DNA of 44,516 nucleotides, from contig CAZVIK010000007.1 of the NCBI GenBank assembly GCA_964627045.1, positions 1 through 44,516 on the forward strand. Reading direction: 5' to 3'. This DNA is from CAZVIK01 sp964627045. GTDB lineage: Bacteria; Acidobacteriota; Terriglobia; Bryobacterales; Bryobacteraceae. The notes under the pieces were generated by a model that did not search any database, had not been told where the DNA came from, and saw only the letters and a list, made by a program, of their open reading frames with translations. Position numbers and translations under genes: made by a program. This document shows, piece after piece, positions 25,266-32,791 of the stretch; position 1 is the first letter of the stretch; each line of letters begins with the position of its first letter.

Positions 25266-25345
25266 TTTCTTCTCAGTTTTCCAGGCTGGCTTTTCTTAGC
25301 CGCTCACCCCGTACCATCGCCTTGTACCAAGCGGGTTGAACCCGC
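25257..25345. repeat. Repeated TTTTCTTAG and short palindrome before alpA-like gene
   Basis: TTTTCTTAG occurs at 25257-25265 and again at 25291-25299, with a related TTCTCAG between them. At 25331-25345 the arms GCGGGTT and AACCCGC face each other around a single base, 14 bases before the AlpA-like start codon. They may be binding sites for the small HTH protein encoded next; this is inferred from position. Confidence 0.35.
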
Positions 25346-25359
25346 GGGGGACAGGCAAA

Positions 25360-25584
25360 ATGAGCGAGCAACTACTGGAAACGCTGCTGGACGAGAAGGA
25401 GCTTTCGCGACTGCTGCGAGTCTCGATCGGGACCCTGCGGTTCTGGCGGGCCATCGGTCGCGGACCCCGCTACCGCAAGGTCGGCCAACTCGTCCGCTAC
25501 GCGCCGTCCGACGTCCAGGCGTGGCTCGATTCCCGCCCCATCGGAGGCGAGCCGGCCGGAGAAGAAGGGGGCGCCCATGCCTGA
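25360..25584 (+). CDS. AlpA/excisionase-like HTH regulator
   Basis: 74 residues from ATG 25360, with GGGGGAC about 8 bases upstream. The core LLDEKELSRLLRVSIGTLRFWRAIGRGPRYRKVGQLVRYAPSDV is a MerR-like winged helix as in AlpA and phage excisionases: an LSV-type recognition helix, then the wing with the RY...DVQAWL pattern. These proteins bend DNA for excision or activate early genes. It overlaps the helicase gene by 8 bases. The palindrome and TTTTCTTAG repeats just upstream are possible sites for it. The Ala/Gly/Glu-rich C-terminus has no domain. Confidence 0.8.
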   Translation: MSEQLLETLLDEKELSRLLRVSIGTLRFWRAIGRGPRYRKVGQLVRYAPSDVQAWLDSRPIGGEPAGEEGGAHA

Positions 25585-28500
25585 CGCCGCCCGCAGCTCG
25601 GCTGACGTCGACGCCGGCCGCATCCTCCTGAAGACGCCCTTCTCAAACCTGCTTTTGTGCAAGCGCGTGCCTGGCGCTGCCTGGGACGGCGCGCGCAAGG
25701 TATGGACCTACCCGGCCACGCCGCGGCATGCCCACCTGATTCGAGCGACGATTCCTGGGCTGTCAGCAAGCGAAGGATTCACCGCGCTCTTGGCAGGGCC
25801 GGCAAAGGCCCAGGCTGTATCCGCGCCGACCCAGAAGCCAGAACCGCAAGCCACAACCCCACTGCCGGCCGGTCTGAAGACGACGCCCTGGCGGCACCAG
25901 GTCGCCGCCTACCAGTTTTCGATGGAACGGCTTCTCCAGGGCCCCAACGGGGTGATGCTCGCCATGGGCATGGGCTGCGTCGCTGGCGATGCGGAGCTCA
26001 TCGTCAATCGTGGCGGCAATGCCCGCCGCATGACACTGCGGGACTTCCACTACAAGTTCCACGGGGGGGCAACGGGACAGAGGGCATGGGACCCAACGGT
26101 CGCCAGCTACAGCCGGTCTCTCATGGCAGGGGAGATCCGGCTGAATCGCGTCCTGAATGTGCTCGCCCAGGGCGTCAAACCGGTGCTCCGACTCAACCTG
26201 GCATCGGGCAGGTTGCTCCGTGTCACCGAAGACCACGAGATCGCTTGCCCCGACGGGCGCTGGGTCGAAGCGGGCAGACTGTGCCCCGGAGACGTGGTCC
26301 TGACGAACGGAATCCCGGCCTGCCGGACCTGCGGGGGCACGTCACGTGTTACGACCTACCGTTACGCGAAGCACGTCGGGGTGTGCCGCAGCTGCATTGG
26401 AAAGATGCGCAGGGTCAAGGGCCGAGTGATCGACAAGGATGGCTACGTCCGCCTCTACGGGGCCTGGAGACATCCGCGGGCCAACGCCGCTGGGCAGGTC
26501 TACGAGCACATCGTAGTGATGGAACACGTCCTCGGTCGCCCCATCGGCGCGAATGAGCACATCCACCACAGGAATGGTGTGCGGCATGACAACCGGCCGG
26601 AGAACCTCGAGGTCCTCCCCGCCCGGGAACATCACAGACACCACGGCGCCTGCGGGGGATATCTCCATCTCGATGGCGGCAAGATGCACTTCTTGCCGAA
26701 GCCCGATGTAGTGGTCGCCGTCGAGCCAGACGGGGAAACCGATGTCTATGACCTCCAGATGGCGGACCCGGGTCACAACTTCGTCGCCAACGGCATCATC
26801 GTTCACAACTGCGGGAAATCCCTGGTGGCTTGCATGCTCCTATTGAGCCTCGGCGCCAAACGGGTGATGATAGCCTGCCCGCTGCGCGTGGTTCAGGTCT
26901 GGCTCAGCCAGTTCGAGCGCCACGTCGCTACCCCGATGGTCGTGGTCGCTCTCGACGAGGACGCCGGCAGCGTTGCCGACAAACAGCATCTCGCAGAAGA
27001 GAAGCTCCGGCTAGCGCAGGTGACTGGCGTACCGTTTATTGCCGTCATCAACTACGACTCCGCGTGGCGTGCTCCCTTCGCCGAATGGGCCGAGAAGCAG
27101 ACGTGGGACCTGGTTGTGGCCGACGAGTGCGTGCCTCCGGACACCATGATCGACGCCCCAAGGGGGCCGTGGCTAGTCCAGAACCTGAACGTGGGGGATA
27201 TCGTTTGGGGCTTCGATCACAGCGCCGGACGTGTTGTGCCGACGACAGTGAGCGCTACCTTTCACCGCCTGACACCAGGACCATTGATCGCTATCGGCGG
27301 GCTGCTCGTCACGCCCCACCACCCAATCTGGACGGAGCAAGAGGGCTATGTCGCGGCTCAGGAAGTCTCGCAGTCCTCGCTTCTTAGGGTTCTTTGCGAT
27401 GAAACAACCACAGTGCGAATGGTGCGGGATTGCGTTCGAACGGGAGAAGCACCAGCGGTTTTGCGGCAAATCGTGTTCGGCGAAGTGGCGGATGTCCCGT
27501 CCCTGGTTCGTCCGGAGCTTGGACACTCCGGCCCGGGCCGAGAAGTCTCGGCAGAACATGCTCCGCCTCCGTCAGAATCCAGAGGCGATGGCCAAATTGA
27601 GAGCCTATCTCCGTTCCGGCCGGAACCCTTTTCGCCAACCAGATGCGCGACAGAAGGGGATGGCCATTCTTCGGGCGAAGAAGTTCTCTCACCTGACCGG
27701 AGGGAACGGGGCCGGACCCACGCGCGCACAGAAGACTTTAGCGGAGGCGCTTCGGTGGGCGATCGAGGTGGTTGTTCCCACGAGACTGCCGCCTCCGTAT
27801 CCATGCCACTACAAACTGGACATCGCCAACCCGCAGATCCAAGTTGCCATAGAGGTGGATGGCGCCAGCCACGAAGGCAAGATCGTCAGAGCGAAGGACA
27901 GGAAGAAGGAGGAGTTTCTGCGGTCGATCGGCTGGAGGGTTCTCCGCTTCAAAAACCAGGAAGTCCTCTTGGATCTGCCGCTCGTGCTGGAGTCCATCCG
28001 CATCTTCTGCCCGTCTACAACCTGGAAACGACCACCGGAAACTACTTCGCCAACGGGATCCTCGTCCACAACTGTCACCGCCTGAAGGCCCCGGGCGGGA
28101 AGAGCTCACTGTACTTCAAGCGGCTCCGCGGTCGCGCGCGCCATCGGCTGGCACTTACCGGCACCCCCATGCCGCACAGCCCGCTGGACGTCTATGCGCA
28201 GTTTCGATTCCTGAACCAGACGATCTTCGGGCCGTCCTTCGCGGCCTTCCGGCAGAAGTACGCGGTGATGGGCGGCTTTCAGCGCAAGCAGGTGACGGGC
28301 TTCCAGAACCTGGAGGAACTAGAAGCGCTGATGCGGACCATCACGTTCCGGATTTCCAAGGACGTCCTTGAGCTGCCACCCGAAACCCACGTGACCTACT
28401 ACTGCGAACTGTCCAGGGAGGCGACGCGTATCTACCGGGACCTCGAGGATGACTTCGTGGCCGAGGTCCGGGACGGACGGATCACGGTCAGCAACGCCAT

Positions 28501-29020
28501 GGTGAAGCTCTTGCGGTTGCAGCAGGTGGCCGGCGGCTGGGTGAAGACTGACGACGGTCAGTACCATCGCGTGGATTCTGCCAAGGAAAAGTTGCTGGCC
28601 GACACATTGGAGGACATCGGGCCCGCCGAGCCAGTGGTCGTCTTCTGCCGGTTTCACGCTGACCTGGACGCAGTGCACGAGGCGGCAAAGAGCCTGGGCT
28701 GCAGCAGCCTGGAGCTCTCCGGACGCCGCGATGAACTGAAGCGCTGGCAGGACGGCGAAGCTCAGGTGCTCGCCGTGCAAATCAGCGCCGGCGGCGTCGG
28801 TGTGGATTTGACCCGGGCGCGCTACTGCATTCTGTACTCGCTGTCTTTCTCGCTTGGCGAATACGACCAAGCACTCAGCCGGGTTCACCGTCCCGGCCAG
28901 ACCCGCCCCGTGGAGTACATCCACCTGGTGGCGCGAAACACGGTGGACACGAAGATCATGCGCGCCCTCGAGAAGCGCGCCGAGGTAGTCGGGGCCATCT
29001 TGGCCGAGATCAAGGCATAG
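25577..29020 (+). CDS. SNF2-family phage helicase with two inteins
   Basis: 1147 residues, of which 278 and 315 belong to inteins, leaving a 554-residue mature helicase. Residues 1-133 include a HARP-like start (RVPGAAWDGARKVWTYP) and the conserved RHQ motif (TPWRHQVAAYQF). After splicing the Walker A reads GMGCGKS, motif II reads ADECHRL, and later motifs LTGTPMPHSPLD, GGVGVDLTRA and SRVHRPGQTRPVEY are normal. SNF2 helicases of this size occur in phage replication modules next to SSB, nuclease and primase genes, as here. Both inteins interrupt residues needed for ATP hydrolysis, so the enzyme is inactive until spliced. The region between 27365 and 28010 in this frame looks overprinted by a nested gene. 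Confidence 0.92.
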   Translation: MPDAARSSADVDAGRILLKTPFSNLLLCKRVPGAAWDGARKVWTYPATPRHAHLIRATIPGLSASEGFTALLAGPAKAQAVSAPTQKPEPQATTPLPAGLKTTPWRHQVAAYQFSMERLLQGPNGVMLAMGMGCVAGDAELIVNRGGNARRMTLRDFHYKFHGGATGQRAWDPTVASYSRSLMAGEIRLNRVLNVLAQGVKPVLRLNLASGRLLRVTEDHEIACPDGRWVEAGRLCPGDVVLTNGIPACRTCGGTSRVTTYRYAKHVGVCRSCIGKMRRVKGRVIDKDGYVRLYGAWRHPRANAAGQVYEHIVVMEHVLGRPIGANEHIHHRNGVRHDNRPENLEVLPAREHHRHHGACGGYLHLDGGKMHFLPKPDVVVAVEPDGETDVYDLQMADPGHNFVANGIIVHNCGKSLVACMLLLSLGAKRVMIACPLRVVQVWLSQFERHVATPMVVVALDEDAGSVADKQHLAEEKLRLAQVTGVPFIAVINYDSAWRAPFAEWAEKQTWDLVVADECVPPDTMIDAPRGPWLVQNLNVGDIVWGFDHSAGRVVPTTVSATFHRLTPGPLIAIGGLLVTPHHPIWTEQEGYVAAQEVSQSSLLRVLCDETTTVRMVRDCVRTGEAPAVLRQIVFGEVADVPSLVRPELGHSGPGREVSAEHAPPPSESRGDGQIESLSPFRPEPFSPTRCATEGDGHSSGEEVLSPDRRERGRTHARTEDFSGGASVGDRGGCSHETAASVSMPLQTGHRQPADPSCHRGGWRQPRRQDRQSEGQEEGGVSAVDRLEGSPLQKPGSPLGSAARAGVHPHLLPVYNLETTTGNYFANGILVHNCHRLKAPGGKSSLYFKRLRGRARHRLALTGTPMPHSPLDVYAQFRFLNQTIFGPSFAAFRQKYAVMGGFQRKQVTGFQNLEELEALMRTITFRISKDVLELPPETHVTYYCELSREATRIYRDLEDDFVAEVRDGRITVSNAMVKLLRLQQVAGGWVKTDDGQYHRVDSAKEKLLADTLEDIGPAEPVVVFCRFHADLDAVHEAAKSLGCSSLELSGRRDELKRWQDGEAQVLAVQISAGGVGVDLTRARYCILYSLSFSLGEYDQALSRVHRPGQTRPVEYIHLVARNTVDTKIMRALEKRAEVVGAILAEIKA
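25976..26809 (+). other. Intein 1 (inserted in Walker A), HNH-containing
   Basis: 278 residues beginning at Cys134 (GMG|CVAGDAEL) and ending VHN|C at 411/412. Block A is CVAGDAELIV, block B is VTEDHEI with following C-P-DGRW, and blocks F/G read VYDLQMADPGHNFVANG then IIVHN. The next residue is Cys412, the nucleophile for splicing. Between them lies a zinc-like CRTCGG...CRSC pair and an HNH nuclease stretch (HIHHRNGVRHDNRPENLEVL, then HHRHHG), probably the homing endonuclease. It splits the GMGCGKS P-loop between Gly133 and Cys412. Confidence 0.92.
27128..28072 (+). other. Intein 2 (inserted in DEAH-like box)
   Basis: 315 residues beginning at Cys518 (ADE|CVPPDTMI) and ending VHN|C at 832/833. 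Block A is CVPPDTMIDAPRGPW with LNVGDIVWGFD, block B is LLVTPHHPIWTEQEGYV, and the C-terminal blocks read VYNLETTTGNYFANG then ILVHN. The +1 residue is Cys833. Residues between about 595 and 812 are rich in Arg, Gly, Ser and Pro and look like an unconstrained frame. In the +1 frame the same bases encode an endonuclease. The site splits DECHRL between Glu517 and Cys833. Confidence 0.9.
27399..28085 (+). CDS. EDxHD/Vsr-like endonuclease nested out of frame in intein 2
   Basis: 228 residues in the +1 frame relative to the helicase. The start ATG 27399 is preceded by AGGG 9 bases upstream. An N-terminal zinc finger has Cys6, Cys9, Cys22 and Cys26 (CEWCGIAF, then FCGKSCSAKW). A basic linker follows (residues 40-110). 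Residues 138-195 match Vsr/DUF559-type nucleases: YKLDIANP, then VAIEVDGASHEGKIVRAKDR with Glu152, Asp154, His158 and Asp167, then GWRVLRFKNQEVL. This is the EDxHD class known in homing endonucleases. The final 28 codons overlap the C-terminal splice blocks in another frame and look unconstrained. It lies where an in-frame endonuclease would normally sit. If real, it should be translated separately from the same mRNA. Confidence 0.75.
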   Translation: MKQPQCEWCGIAFEREKHQRFCGKSCSAKWRMSRPWFVRSLDTPARAEKSRQNMLRLRQNPEAMAKLRAYLRSGRNPFRQPDARQKGMAILRAKKFSHLTGGNGAGPTRAQKTLAEALRWAIEVVVPTRLPPPYPCHYKLDIANPQIQVAIEVDGASHEGKIVRAKDRKKEEFLRSIGWRVLRFKNQEVLLDLPLVLESIRIFCPSTTWKRPPETTSPTGSSSTTVTA

Positions 29021-29040
29021 CCGGAGAAAGGAAGCTCAGT

Positions 29041-29484
29041 ATGAACATCGAGCAGTTGAAGGAGTTCGTGTCCCTGGAGACCCGCAAGCGGGAACTGGAC
29101 TCGGAACTCAAAGCAATCGCAGCCCGCATCGACGATTTGGAGCAGGCCCTAGTCCCGCAATTCCTCACTGACGGCGTGGCCTCGATGAAGGTGGATGGCC
29201 GCACGGTCTACATCGCCCAGGATATCCACGCCAGTCCGCTCAACGACCGCACCGAGGTCATCGGGGCACTGAGGCAGTCCGAGCTCGGCCAGTACGTCAC
29301 GGAAAACTACAACACCCAGTCGCTCCGCGCCTTCGTGCGCGAGGTGGCCGAGGAGGTCCGCCAGCGGTGTCAGAAAGCCAACCGGCTGTTCACTGAGGAC
29401 GAGGTCCGCGTCGCTCTGCCCGCGCCCCTCGGTGACGCCCTCAAGATTTCGTTCGTTCATTCCCTGCGCAGCAGGAAAGCCTAA
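29041..29484 (+). CDS. Phage early protein with N-terminal coiled coil (Gp157-like at most)
   Basis: 147 residues preceded by AAAGGAAG. Residues 1-40 form a long heptad-type helix (LKEFVSLETRKRELDSELK), then VASMKVDGRTVYIAQ and an ENYNTQSLRAFV segment. Proteins of this layout, such as the Gp157-like group, occur in replication modules of siphophages, but the match is only one of shape and position. It follows the helicase by 20 bases. No catalytic motif is visible. Confidence 0.6.
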   Translation: MNIEQLKEFVSLETRKRELDSELKAIAARIDDLEQALVPQFLTDGVASMKVDGRTVYIAQDIHASPLNDRTEVIGALRQSELGQYVTENYNTQSLRAFVREVAEEVRQRCQKANRLFTEDEVRVALPAPLGDALKISFVHSLRSRKA

Positions 29485-29498
29485 CAAGGAGAATTCCC

Positions 29499-30242
29499 AT
29501 GTCTACGGATCTGATTCAAATCCAGACGCCCCGCGCGCTCGCCGCGCTCGAAGGCAATCTGGACGCCATCAACGAGGCCATCGCCACCAACATCAGCGGC
29601 GGCGGCATCACGGATTTCGACCTGCCCCGAGTGAAGATCTCTGGCGGCGCCAGCCCCCGCTGGATCGTTCCGACGCTTGAGGGCGAGGAAACGCTCGGCC
29701 GCATCGACGGCGTGATCGTCTTCGCCCGCGACACCCGGGTCTACTACAAGACTGCGTTCGGGAAAGGCAGCGGCAAGCAGCCTCCCGACTGCACGTCGGC
29801 TGACGGCGTCACCGGCAAGGGTAGGCCGGGCGGTGACTGCTCTCGTTGCCCGCTGGCCGAGTACGGCAGCGCAGACGAAGGCGCCGGCCAGGCCTGCAAG
29901 CAGGTGAAGCAGATCTTCGTCCTCCGCGGCGATCTGCTGCTGCCCGAGGTCGTGTCACTGCCACCGACAAGCCTCAAGGGCGCCCGGCAGTTCTTCCTGA
30001 AGCTCACGACCCAGGGCATCCCTTACTACCAGGCGCTCATTGGCCTGGAATTGGAGAAGGCGCAGAACGCCGCTGGCATCCAGTACGGCAAGGCCGCCCT
30101 GAAGTTCGTCCGCAGGTTGACGCCCGAGGAGGCGGCTCGCGCTCAACAGTACCACGAGCTCTGCCGGACCCTGGCTGTGCGTGTGCCCACGGGTCTCGAA
30201 CCCGAGCAGCAGGAGCAGCCCGGCGGGCAGGTGCCGTTCTGA
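29499..30242 (+). CDS. Zinc-ribbon protein with SSB-like C-terminal tip
   Basis: 247 residues with AAGGAG before the start. Cys98, Cys114, Cys117 and Cys133 form a probable zinc site (DCTSADGVTG, then GGDCSRCPLA). The last residues read GGQVPF; the final hydrophobic-Pro-Phe recalls the SSB tip that recruits repair and replication proteins, although the acid residues before it are fewer than in bacterial SSB. The N-terminal half has a beta-rich segment (GVIVFARDTRVYYKTAF). In this position, between helicase and nuclease, an ssDNA-binding protein is expected. The assignment is inference, not a recognised family. Confidence 0.55.
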   Translation: MSTDLIQIQTPRALAALEGNLDAINEAIATNISGGGITDFDLPRVKISGGASPRWIVPTLEGEETLGRIDGVIVFARDTRVYYKTAFGKGSGKQPPDCTSADGVTGKGRPGGDCSRCPLAEYGSADEGAGQACKQVKQIFVLRGDLLLPEVVSLPPTSLKGARQFFLKLTTQGIPYYQALIGLELEKAQNAAGIQYGKAALKFVRRLTPEEAARAQQYHELCRTLAVRVPTGLEPEQQEQPGGQVPF

Positions 30243-30256
30243 TCGCGGAGGGCGTC

Positions 30257-30505
30257 ATGGGAGATTACCTGGTTCTACTCCTCGTCGCAGCAGTCCTGTT
30301 CTGGCTGATGTGGCTGACGCAGAGGAAGCCGGCGCAAGGCGGGCGCCGGCCCCTCACCCTCACTTTCGCCCGGTTCCTGCGGCTTGCGGGCCGATGGTTC
30401 TGGGCCGTGGGCGAGGCCGTGGAAATCGGCTTCTTCCGTGGGCGGCACGTACGCGATCGCATCAGTCTCGACCTTGACCCCTCCGAAACGAGAGGCGAGC
30501 GGTGA
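30257..30505 (+). CDS. Small single-pass membrane protein
   Basis: 82 residues with GGAGG at 30247-30251, 5 bases before ATG. A hydrophobic helix near residues 4-20 (YLVLLLVAAVLFWLMWL) is followed by a basic stretch (TQRKPAQGGRRP), so the N-terminus probably faces the periplasm. The C-terminal half is amphipathic and ends in charged residues. It overlaps the VRR-NUC gene start by 4 bases (GTGA). No family is recognised; a small phage membrane protein is likely. Confidence 0.6.
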   Translation: MGDYLVLLLVAAVLFWLMWLTQRKPAQGGRRPLTLTFARFLRLAGRWFWAVGEAVEIGFFRGRHVRDRISLDLDPSETRGER

Positions 30506-30816
30506 AACGACGAGCCCCCGCGCGCGAATCCACGATCGTTGCCGCCATCGTGCGGGCTCTGAGATCGGTCCCCGGCCTGGTGGTCCGCAAGCGCTGGGGC
30601 AGCGAGATGGCGGCCGCCGGCGACCCCGACCTGACGGGCTGCTACCGGGGCCGCCATTTCGAACTTGAGGTGAAGGCTCCTGGCGGCAGGCTGACGCGTA
30701 TCCAGCAGGTGCGCCTTGAGGAGTGGCGTGGAGCGGGCGCTCTGGTTGGCGTGGCCCGTAATCCCCAGGAAGCACTTTCGATCCTGGGGATTACGGACTC
30801 TCCGAGGGAGGTATGA
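30502..30816 (+). CDS. VRR-NUC domain nuclease
   Basis: 104 residues starting with GTG. The VRR-NUC core is clear: RKRWGSEMAAAGDPDLTG gives the Gly-Asp-Pro-Asp motif, HFELEVKAPGGRLT the Glu-x-Lys motif, and IQQVRLEEWRGAGALVGVA the closing helix and strand. Stand-alone VRR-NUC proteins of phages act on branched DNA intermediates. The stop overlaps the next gene by 4 bases (ATGA). A perfect 15-bp inverted repeat lies in the last codons of this gene. Confidence 0.82.
   Translation: MKRRAPARESTIVAAIVRALRSVPGLVVRKRWGSEMAAAGDPDLTGCYRGRHFELEVKAPGGRLTRIQQVRLEEWRGAGALVGVARNPQEALSILGITDSPREV
30756..30796 (+). repeat. Perfect 15-bp inverted repeat (hairpin) inside VRR-NUC gene
   Basis: Left arm CCGTAATCCCCAGGA (30756-30770) and right arm TCCTGGGGATTACGG (30782-30796) are exact reverse complements with an 11-base loop. 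The stem is GC-rich and no T-run follows, so it is not a standard terminator. It sits 16 bases before the ATG of the next coupled gene, and in mRNA it could act as a translation control hairpin or a processing site. Confidence 0.65.
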
Positions 30817-31025
30817 GCGCTCGCACATATAGCCTGGAAGCCTTACGTGACTTCCGACTTGGGCGTAGCCCGAGAACGAAGAGCCCATCACCACGGACCC
30901 TTGCTGACATCCCCGCCGACGCCGCAATGGATGAGGGAATCGCACTGGGCTGCTGGAACGGAAAGAAGTTTGTCTCCTGGGAAAAGTGGCGGGCGACAGC
31001 GCCCATCGAACGGGAGGAGCAGTGA
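30813..31025 (+). CDS. Small hypothetical phage protein
   Basis: 70 residues, starting in an ATGA overlap with the nuclease gene and ending in a GTGA overlap with the primase gene, so it is translationally coupled on both sides. It reads ALRDFRLGRSPRTKSPSPRT, then ALGCWNGKKFVSWEKWRAT. Family unknown. A basic, Ser-rich head and a short aromatic tail are all that can be said. Confidence 0.6.
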   Translation: MSARTYSLEALRDFRLGRSPRTKSPSPRTLADIPADAAMDEGIALGCWNGKKFVSWEKWRATAPIEREEQ

Positions 31026-32791
31026 ACCCGCAATCCTTCCTCGATCTCCTGTGGGGCAACAAGCCCGAGAGTCTCTTCATCCTCATCTGGGCGCTGCAAG
31101 AGAAACGCTCCTACTGGTGCCGCGACATCGAAGAGGCGGTCGCTGTGGTCGAAGCATGCCGCGGGATGGACACTTATGTCGGAGTCGGTCTTTCGCCGAC
31201 GGACTTCGGCCCTCATCAGCGCTGTCCCGCTGAGAAGATCGCCGGCATCTCCGCGCTCTGGGCGGATCTGGACCTCCTCTCGGAGGCCCATCCAAAGAAG
31301 GCCCTGCCAGCGACTCTTGATGACGCGCTTTCCATCGTCCCGACGCACACGCCACCCACGAACACCGTGGCAACCGGCAACGGTGGCCACGCCTGGTGGC
31401 TTCTAAAGGAACCCCTCATCTTCGAATGCGACCAAGACCGCGCCCGGGCGGCCGCGGCTGTCTACCGCTGGCAGACGATGATCCGGTTCAACGCCGCGAA
31501 CCGAGGCTGGGCGTTTGATCGGCTGGCGGATCTCCCACGAGTGCTGAGAATCCCCGTCACCCTCAATTTCAAGGACCCGCAATCGCCGAAGCATGTCGCC
31601 GTGCATCAGTTGAATGATCGTCGATACAACCTGTCAGACTTCGAAGACTACCTCGACGAGTTAGGCATCTCTGCGCCCGAGTCCCAGAATCGCTCGGTGC
31701 ACGGTGTCGTTGAGCCGGCCTCGGATAACGGCCTGGTCATCAACCTCAACGCGCAGATCCCGGAGGAGTTGATCCGGCAGTGGGCCCAAACCGACCTGCG
31801 CTTCCGGAACACCTGGTTTCGACAGCGGCACGACCTGAAGGACCAGTCGCAGAGCGGTTATGATCTGGCGCTGGCGGACTTCGGCATAGACGCCGGCCTG
31901 GCGCTGCAGCAGATTGCTGATCTCATTATTCACCACCGGCGCCTGCACAACCAGAAGCAGCGCACCCGGGCCGACTACTTCCAACGGACCCTGGCACGAG
32001 CCACGAGCCGCGCCACAGACGCGCCGTCGGACCTTCCAGCCCTGCAACCTTCTGCTGGCGCGCAGCCGACGACCGCCACGGAGGCCAACGGGGACGCTCC
32101 TGCCGCACAGGAGCCAGGTGCGCCCAAAGAGCCGGTTGATCCAGCGGTCGCCAAGGCGGCGCTCTGTGAATCGATCTCGGACGCCCTCGGCGTGAGAATC
32201 CTCCGCCTGGTCAAGATCACCGGGAAAGAACCCACGTATCAGGTGGAGTTGGAGCAGAGCCGCATCGAACTGCCGAACGTGGCGGCCCTGATCGAACAGA
32301 AGTCCCTGCGCATGGCAATTGCCAGCGCCGTCAACAGGATCATCCCGAAGATCAAACCGAGAGACTGGGAGCGCCTGGCGCAGGCCATGCTCGACGCTCT
32401 CATCGAACGCGAGGGTGGCGTCGAGACCGAGTTCGAAGGCTCCATGCGGGTCTACCTTGGTCACTACCTGACCGAGACAGCCTTCATCCCGAGCGTCGAG
32501 GGACAGCCCTCCCACGCGGTCCGGCGGCCGATGATCATCGGGGATCAGATCGCCGTCAACTCCGTCGATCTCCAGCTCTACCTGACCAAGACCTTTGCCC
32601 AGAACCTCTCGGTGAAGGCCATCGCGTCCATGCTCTCCGCGATCGGTGCCCGAAGCATTCGGGTCCGCGGCGCGAAGATCCGCGAGCAAGGGCGCTGGCT
32701 CCTCCCCGTCGATCAGTTCGCTCCTGCCGACTTCACGGCGCAGACGCAGGGCGACCCAAACCAGGAGGAATCCCTTGTCGGAGCCGAGTGA
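31022..32791 (+). CDS. AEP/RepB-type DNA primase
   Basis: 589 residues from GTG 31022. The archaeo-eukaryotic primase core is visible: ISALWADLDLL with Asp82 and Asp84 is the metal-binding hDhD motif, TGNGGHAWWLL with His123 is the sugar-binding motif, and DLPRVLRIPVTLNFK at about 170-184 is the third motif. After about residue 340 an Ala/Pro-rich linker leads into a C-terminal domain (ERLAQAMLDALIEREGGVE) that resembles a primase C-terminal helical region. No helicase motif is present in this protein; the SNF2 and UvrD-like genes nearby may supply that function. It overlaps the UvrD gene by 17 bases. Confidence 0.75.
   Translation: MNPQSFLDLLWGNKPESLFILIWALQEKRSYWCRDIEEAVAVVEACRGMDTYVGVGLSPTDFGPHQRCPAEKIAGISALWADLDLLSEAHPKKALPATLDDALSIVPTHTPPTNTVATGNGGHAWWLLKEPLIFECDQDRARAAAAVYRWQTMIRFNAANRGWAFDRLADLPRVLRIPVTLNFKDPQSPKHVAVHQLNDRRYNLSDFEDYLDELGISAPESQNRSVHGVVEPASDNGLVINLNAQIPEELIRQWAQTDLRFRNTWFRQRHDLKDQSQSGYDLALADFGIDAGLALQQIADLIIHHRRLHNQKQRTRADYFQRTLARATSRATDAPSDLPALQPSAGAQPTTATEANGDAPAAQEPGAPKEPVDPAVAKAALCESISDALGVRILRLVKITGKEPTYQVELEQSRIELPNVAALIEQKSLRMAIASAVNRIIPKIKPRDWERLAQAMLDALIEREGGVETEFEGSMRVYLGHYLTETAFIPSVEGQPSHAVRRPMIIGDQIAVNSVDLQLYLTKTFAQNLSVKAIASMLSAIGARSIRVRGAKIREQGRWLLPVDQFAPADFTAQTQGDPNQEESLVGAE

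Noticed and set aside
25577..29020. Calling the helicase gene frameshifted because of the odd middle
   Set aside because: The frame is open throughout and both intein ends and all helicase motifs are in one frame; the odd part is explained by the nested nuclease gene.
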